Shown here piece after piece: positions 6,999 to 9,670 of a stretch of 9,670 nt of DNA. The notes beneath the pieces were generated by a model, which was not told where the DNA came from, did no database searches, and saw nothing but the letters and a program-made list of their open reading frames with translations. The position numbers and the translations under genes are program-made. This stretch comes from an uncultured Clostridia bacterium. GTDB taxonomy: Bacteria; Bacillota; Clostridia; Christensenellales; Borkfalkiaceae. Positions within the stretch are counted from its first letter, which is position 1; each line of letters begins with the position of its first letter. The stretch covers positions 1 through 9,670 of the forward strand of contig CAJOMT010000054.1 in the NCBI GenBank assembly GCA_905235815.1, read 5' to 3'.

Positions 6999-9011
6999 TT
7001 ATACTATCAATAAAATTGGGGTAACACGTTCCACGTCTTCCGTTGAATCAAATTTTTCACCTATCATAAACGTAGAATTTTCCATTAGGCTAAATAAATT
7101 ATCCTCTTCTATTCCTTCGAATAGCAGAGTAACTAAAGAATTACTGCCGATTTCATGCCCATTAACACATACCCATGATAGATAGAAAATCTTTTTCATA
7201 TTGTCATGTTTTATATTGTCGTTTATTTCACTTGTTTCCATAGAACACGTCTTATTATCACCATGGGATATAACGCGAATCGGACTTGATGTATCATTTA
7301 TGCTTACGTCTTCGCTAATCCCCGCATCGGCACCTGTCCAATGAAGTTTTATATCAATAGCATAAAGTTTTTTCCCTGAAGGTAAAGTTACTTTTATATC
7401 CACATTCGTTTGATTTGAATTTGTTGCGGATTTTGTTCTTATCAATGTAATTATCGGTCTGTCCACCTCTTTATCGTATATTGACTTAACTATTAAATCT
7501 TTCTTTACGTTTTTATATCCACTTTCTTCTATAACTTCCTTACCGTTTTCATCAGTAAAGTATGTTTCAAGTTTTTTAAAAGCAAATGCTCTGTTTTTTT
7601 CTACGTTATAGAAATACTCAGGGAACTCAGGTGCTATAGCCGATAATCCGTATGCTACACTTTGTTCGTCTAAAACTTCACCATTTGGCATTTTAAACTT
7701 TACGCTGAATTTTATTATTTCGTATTTTGCCGTAATTTCTGCATCCTCTGTTATTTTCGCTTCTATATCAATATTCCATCCATCAAACGTATATCCCTCG
7801 GGATTATCCGGAATAATTTTTTCAAGATCTTCCTCTTTTACATTATTATTCTCCATGATTTGAAGCCGACCGCATTCTATCCCGTTATAATCTACGAAAG
7901 TTAAGATACAATATTTCTTCCATTGCGCGATTATAGTAATATCGCTTTCAACAAGAGAAAAATTTCCTTTCCAACCAACAAAATAATAATCATTTATATC
8001 CGACGGATCCTGTGGCACTATAGCTGATTCTTCATATTTCACTTTTTGCGCTTCGATTACATTTCCAAATCCATCTTCAAAAACAACTAAAAATTTGCGA
8101 ACTACACCGCATGAATTGCATTTGTTGCTTGAATCGTAATCGTGTTCTTCCTTTGCAACATCACCACAACCATCACATACCTTTTTATGTAATGTGTCGT
8201 CTTTTTCATCTTCAGTCCACGCAGAATAAGTGTGTTCATGCGTTAAGTTCGGAATATTAACTATTCGAGTTGTCTTACAAACCGAACATTCTTGTTCCTT
8301 CTCTCCCTCTGCTTCTTCAGTCGGCTGAACTATTACTTTCCCCGTGTCTTGCCAATTATGTTCATTCTTATCGGCAATCAATGAAGTATGTTCACAATTC
8401 GCCGCATGCCAATGATAGTCATCATCCCTTGACCATTCAGTTGAGAACGTATGTCCTGTAGCAGTTCCGGCAACAGTTATAGTATCGGTAACATCACATC
8501 TATCACACTTTGCTGTTTTCGTTCCATCTTCTGTGCATGTAGCGTCGTTGTTATATTTATAATCAGTAAAACTATGCCCTAAAGGTTCACCGTATTCAAA
8601 GGTGTCGACGCCTTTCTCCCCGCATTCACATGAATAGTAATAAACCGCCTTGTTAACACAATCAACCGGTGATTTCAAAAACTTTTCTTCAACTCTTTTA
8701 TAGTTAAAAACATGCTCATGCTTAATGGTAAAAACCTCACTTCTTGTTTTTCCACAGGTTTCGCAGGTATACTCTCTTTTTCCTTCCGTCGTGGCTGTGG
8801 GGGCAAGAATTATTGCTCCTTCATCCCAATCGTGTTCAGACTTATACCTTACTTCATCACACCCCGTACATGCTTGCCAATGATAATTTGCATCATAAGT
8901 CCATTCATTCGAAAAAGTATGTGTATGCTTATTACAGGCAGTAACCATCGCGAGTATGCTGGTTGTAATAACAAACAACACGACAATCCCAATTATTCTT
9001 TTCCTTTGCAC
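6999..9011 (-). CDS. lipoprotein with CxxC ribbons, InlB-like repeats and C-terminal cohesin-like domain
   Basis: 670 residues, predicted to be exported and lipid-anchored on the outer face of the membrane. Residues 1-25 are a lipoprotein signal with lipobox V-T-A-C26. Residues 26-302 form a His/Cys-rich region with pairs at C48/C51, C83/C86, C128/C130, C169/C172, C242/C245, C279/C282 and C298/C301. The motif HTFSxEWxxDxxYHWxA occurs twice (from 31 and 187), so the region is an internal duplication of a ribbon-like module. Residues 305-514 hold three InlB/Listeria-Bacteroides-type beta repeats (for example GYTFDGWNID near 407). Residues 518-670 look cohesin-like: FYLSWVCVNG near 609 and SLVTLLFEGI near 625 line up with LYFNWPWAG and VLLIALTFKLP in the giant protein's cohesin-like domain. 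The start is GTG, with GGAGG 6 nt upstream. It is the first of two minus-strand genes, 19 nt before the giant gene. No enzyme domain is seen. A surface scaffold or receptor role is inferred. Confidence 0.93.
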   Translation of the reverse strand: MQRKRIIGIVVLFVITTSILAMVTACNKHTHTFSNEWTYDANYHWQACTGCDEVRYKSEHDWDEGAIILAPTATTEGKREYTCETCGKTRSEVFTIKHEHVFNYKRVEEKFLKSPVDCVNKAVYYYSCECGEKGVDTFEYGEPLGHSFTDYKYNNDATCTEDGTKTAKCDRCDVTDTITVAGTATGHTFSTEWSRDDDYHWHAANCEHTSLIADKNEHNWQDTGKVIVQPTEEAEGEKEQECSVCKTTRIVNIPNLTHEHTYSAWTEDEKDDTLHKKVCDGCGDVAKEEHDYDSSNKCNSCGVVRKFLVVFEDGFGNVIEAQKVKYEESAIVPQDPSDINDYYFVGWKGNFSLVESDITIIAQWKKYCILTFVDYNGIECGRLQIMENNNVKEEDLEKIIPDNPEGYTFDGWNIDIEAKITEDAEITAKYEIIKFSVKFKMPNGEVLDEQSVAYGLSAIAPEFPEYFYNVEKNRAFAFKKLETYFTDENGKEVIEESGYKNVKKDLIVKSIYDKEVDRPIITLIRTKSATNSNQTNVDIKVTLPSGKKLYAIDIKLHWTGADAGISEDVSINDTSSPIRVISHGDNKTCSMETSEINDNIKHDNMKKIFYLSWVCVNGHEIGSNSLVTLLFEGIEEDNLFSLMENSTFMIGEKFDSTEDVERVTPILLIV

Positions 9012-9022
9012 TTTAAACCTCC
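9012..9022 (-). promoter_or_regulatory. strong ribosome binding site before a GTG start
   Basis: On the minus strand GGAGG (9022-9018) is followed by TTTAAA and then GTG at 9011-9009. The near-perfect Shine-Dalgarno at 6-nt spacing makes the GTG start secure, and the lipoprotein signal begins right after it. Confidence 0.85.
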
Positions 9023-9027
9023 AAATT

Positions 9028-9081
9028 TAATAGATGATATTTTTATAGGTTAGTCTTTACCTATTATTGTAATAGATGATA
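9028..9081. promoter_or_regulatory. candidate operator: direct repeat plus palindrome upstream of the lipoprotein gene
   Basis: TAATAGATGATA occurs at 9028-9039 and exactly again at 9070-9081, 42 bp (about four helical turns) apart. CTATTA-TTG-TAATAG at 9061-9075 is a perfect 15-bp palindrome overlapping the second copy. Such paired sites just before a start codon fit binding by a dimeric repressor, and the divergent XRE protein is the nearest candidate. In this AT-rich DNA some similarity could be chance. Confidence 0.4.
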
Positions 9082-9100
9082 CTATTACTTGTATATAATA

Positions 9101-9202
9101 TCATAAAATAATGCAAAAAGCAAGATTTTCCATTGTTTGTTTTCCATAATTTTGTAGGTTTACAATAGCAAGCAAACAAATCAGAAATCTTTTTTTCTTC
9201 AT
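9101..9202 (-). CDS. possible 33-residue peptide or remnant of a secreted-protein gene
   Basis: The frame starts with ATG at 9202-9200 and ends with TGA at 9103-9101. AAGGAG on the minus strand (GGAG at 9214-9211) lies 8 nt before the ATG, a good ribosome binding site. The peptide begins MKKKRFLICLLAIV, which looks like the first half of a signal peptide. It then continues with a polar stretch and ends AFCIIL, without a cleavage site or mature domain. It lies 89 nt upstream of the lipoprotein start in the same direction. It could be a leader peptide in the operon, a small membrane peptide, or the decayed 5' end of a lost surface-protein gene. Confidence 0.4.
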   Translation of the reverse strand: MKKKRFLICLLAIVNLQNYGKQTMENLAFCIIL

Positions 9203-9230
9203 AACATACACTCCTTACAAAACAAATTTA

Positions 9231-9297
9231 ACAGCAAATTGTTGTTACGGCACAAATTATATCAATATTTGTCAAGTATTATACAGCTGTTTGCTGT
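9231..9297. promoter_or_regulatory. candidate operator region upstream of the XRE gene
   Basis: ACAGCAAA at 9231-9238 and TTTGCTGT at 9290-9297 are exact inverted copies. Inside them, ACAAAT at 9252-9257 and ATTTGT at 9267-9272 form a second inverted repeat. ACAGCTGT at 9283-9290 is a perfect palindrome. XRE-type repressors usually bind inverted repeats next to their own gene, so autoregulation here is plausible but inferred. Confidence 0.4.
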
Positions 9298-9307
9298 AAA
9301 TAATTTT

Positions 9308-9312
9308 AGGAG
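9308..9312 (+). promoter_or_regulatory. ribosome binding site of the XRE gene
   Basis: AGGAG lies 6 nt before the ATG at 9319. The spacing supports this start codon and shows that the small gene is translated on its own. Confidence 0.8.
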
Positions 9313-9318
9313 ACAGTT

Positions 9319-9525
9319 ATGAAAATATTTGCGCAAAGAGTTAAAGAATTGAGATTAGAAAAAGGAATGAGCCAAAAACAGATGGCAGAAATATTAAAAA
9401 TCAAGCAGCAATCTTACGCACGGTACGAGCTTGATACCTCCGAGCCCTGCTACGACATGTTGGTGGAAATTGCAAAATATTTTGAGGTGACTACAGACTT
9501 TCTCCTCGGCTTAAGCGATTATTGA
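9319..9525 (+). CDS. XRE-family helix-turn-helix transcriptional regulator
   Basis: 68 residues, a single-domain DNA-binding protein of the Cro/C1 (XRE) family and cytoplasmic by composition. It matches the family pattern over its whole length: FAQRVKELRLEKGMSQKQMA (4-23, first helices), ILKIKQQSYARYELDTSEPC (25-44, recognition helix and turn) and the FEVTTDFLLGLSDY ending (55-68). There is no ligand-binding or protease domain, so regulation is probably by simple dimer binding. It is divergent from the lipoprotein operon, separated from it by 307 bp with inverted repeats on its side, so self-repression and control of the operon are both possible. The last codons and the stop lie within the first copy of a 22-bp tandem repeat. 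Its target cannot be read from sequence. Confidence 0.92.
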   Translation: MKIFAQRVKELRLEKGMSQKQMAEILKIKQQSYARYELDTSEPCYDMLVEIAKYFEVTTDFLLGLSDY

Positions 9526-9559
9526 ACTTTAAAAAAACGATTATTGAACTTTAAAACAA
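9516..9559 (+). repeat. 22-bp tandem duplication covering the XRE stop codon
   Basis: CGATTATTGAACTTTAAAA starts at 9516 and again at 9538. The two 22-bp units differ at one base. The first unit includes the last sense codons and the TGA stop (9523-9525), so the second copy repeats the gene's 3' end in the untranslated region. Slippage or a small duplication is the likely origin. Confidence 0.9.
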
Positions 9560-9636
9560 CGTAAGCAACTCCGGCGCGCATCTCTCTCCTCTTTGCCCCT
9601 AAAACGCCGCTCAACATATACGGAACGTCTTTCAAC

Positions 9637-9670
9637 AGTATAAAACGGGCCGTAGTATAAAACGGGCCGT
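9637..9670. repeat. 17-bp tandem repeat running off the window end
   Basis: AGTATAAAACGGGCCGT is present twice without mismatch (9637-9653 and 9654-9670). The second copy ends exactly at the window edge, so the array may continue. ACGGGCCGT within it is itself a short inverted repeat. The related string AAATGGGCCGT occurs at 111-121, in the hairpin after the giant gene. Confidence 0.85.

Larger units (their letters stand above)
9012..9318. other. divergent intergenic region between the lipoprotein operon and the XRE gene
   Basis: These 307 bp are AT-rich and hold the control signals for both directions. They contain the lipoprotein ribosome binding site, a 12-bp direct repeat and a 15-bp palindrome (9028-9081), a 33-codon minus-strand frame with its own ribosome binding site (9101-9202), two inverted repeats near the XRE gene, and the XRE ribosome binding site. 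I found no sigma-70 promoter with both boxes at good spacing on either strand, so transcription starts cannot be placed. Confidence 0.6.

Noticed and set aside
8106..8936. Zinc-finger transcription factor, because of the CxxC pairs
   Set aside because: The protein has a lipoprotein signal with a lipobox Cys at position 26 and is followed by extracellular-type InlB-like repeats, so these ribbons act outside the cytoplasm.
9256..9274. Consensus-like TTGACA and TATAAT on the minus strand upstream of the small frame
   Set aside because: The two boxes are only 7 bp apart, far from the 16-18 bp a sigma-70 promoter needs, so they cannot work as a pair. The match is probably chance in AT-rich DNA.
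9519..9617. 32-codon minus-strand frame (MLSGVLGAKRRE...) overlapping the end of the XRE gene
   Set aside because: It runs through the 22-bp tandem repeat, ends inside the XRE gene on the opposite strand, and has no recognisable domain. The GGAG near 9585-9588 fits only an internal ATG giving 20 residues.

Overview
The window looks like an accessory surface-protein locus from a low to moderate G+C Gram-positive bacterium, most likely a gut- or rumen-associated member of the Clostridia. The reasons are the strong GGAGG-type ribosome binding sites, the AT-rich intergenic DNA, and the domain mix: BspA-type leucine-rich repeats, GLUG repeats, InlB-type B repeats, cohesin and dockerin modules, and a lipobox. 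No housekeeping gene is present to fix the taxon.

Layout. Bases 1-187 hold no gene but carry several hairpins downstream of the large gene. Bases 188-6979 (minus) encode a 2263-residue secreted mosaic protein. In order it has a signal peptide, an alpha-helical N-terminal domain with a hydrophobic segment and coiled coil, a GLUG region, beta-rich linker domains, CxxC ribbons, a cohesin-like domain, a type I dockerin, InlB-like beta repeats and about 19 BspA-type leucine-rich repeats. Just upstream in the same direction (19-nt gap) lies a 670-residue lipoprotein gene, 6999-9011 (minus, GTG start), built from CxxC ribbons, InlB-like repeats and a C-terminal cohesin-like domain. Bases 9012-9318 are a divergent control region that also holds a 33-codon reading frame with its own ribosome binding site. 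Bases 9319-9525 (plus) encode a 68-residue XRE-family DNA-binding protein. The right end (9526-9670) has two sets of short tandem repeats and no supported gene.

How the genes may work together (inference). The two minus-strand genes look like one operon. The upstream product would be membrane-anchored through its lipid. The downstream product has no visible anchor but carries a dockerin. A cohesin-like domain on the lipoprotein next to a dockerin on the giant LRR protein suggests the lipoprotein may dock the giant protein at the cell surface, a non-cellulosomal use of the cohesin-dockerin pair. The divergent XRE protein is a plausible local regulator. The LRR region is nearly identical from repeat to repeat at the DNA level, so its length is likely to vary between strains.
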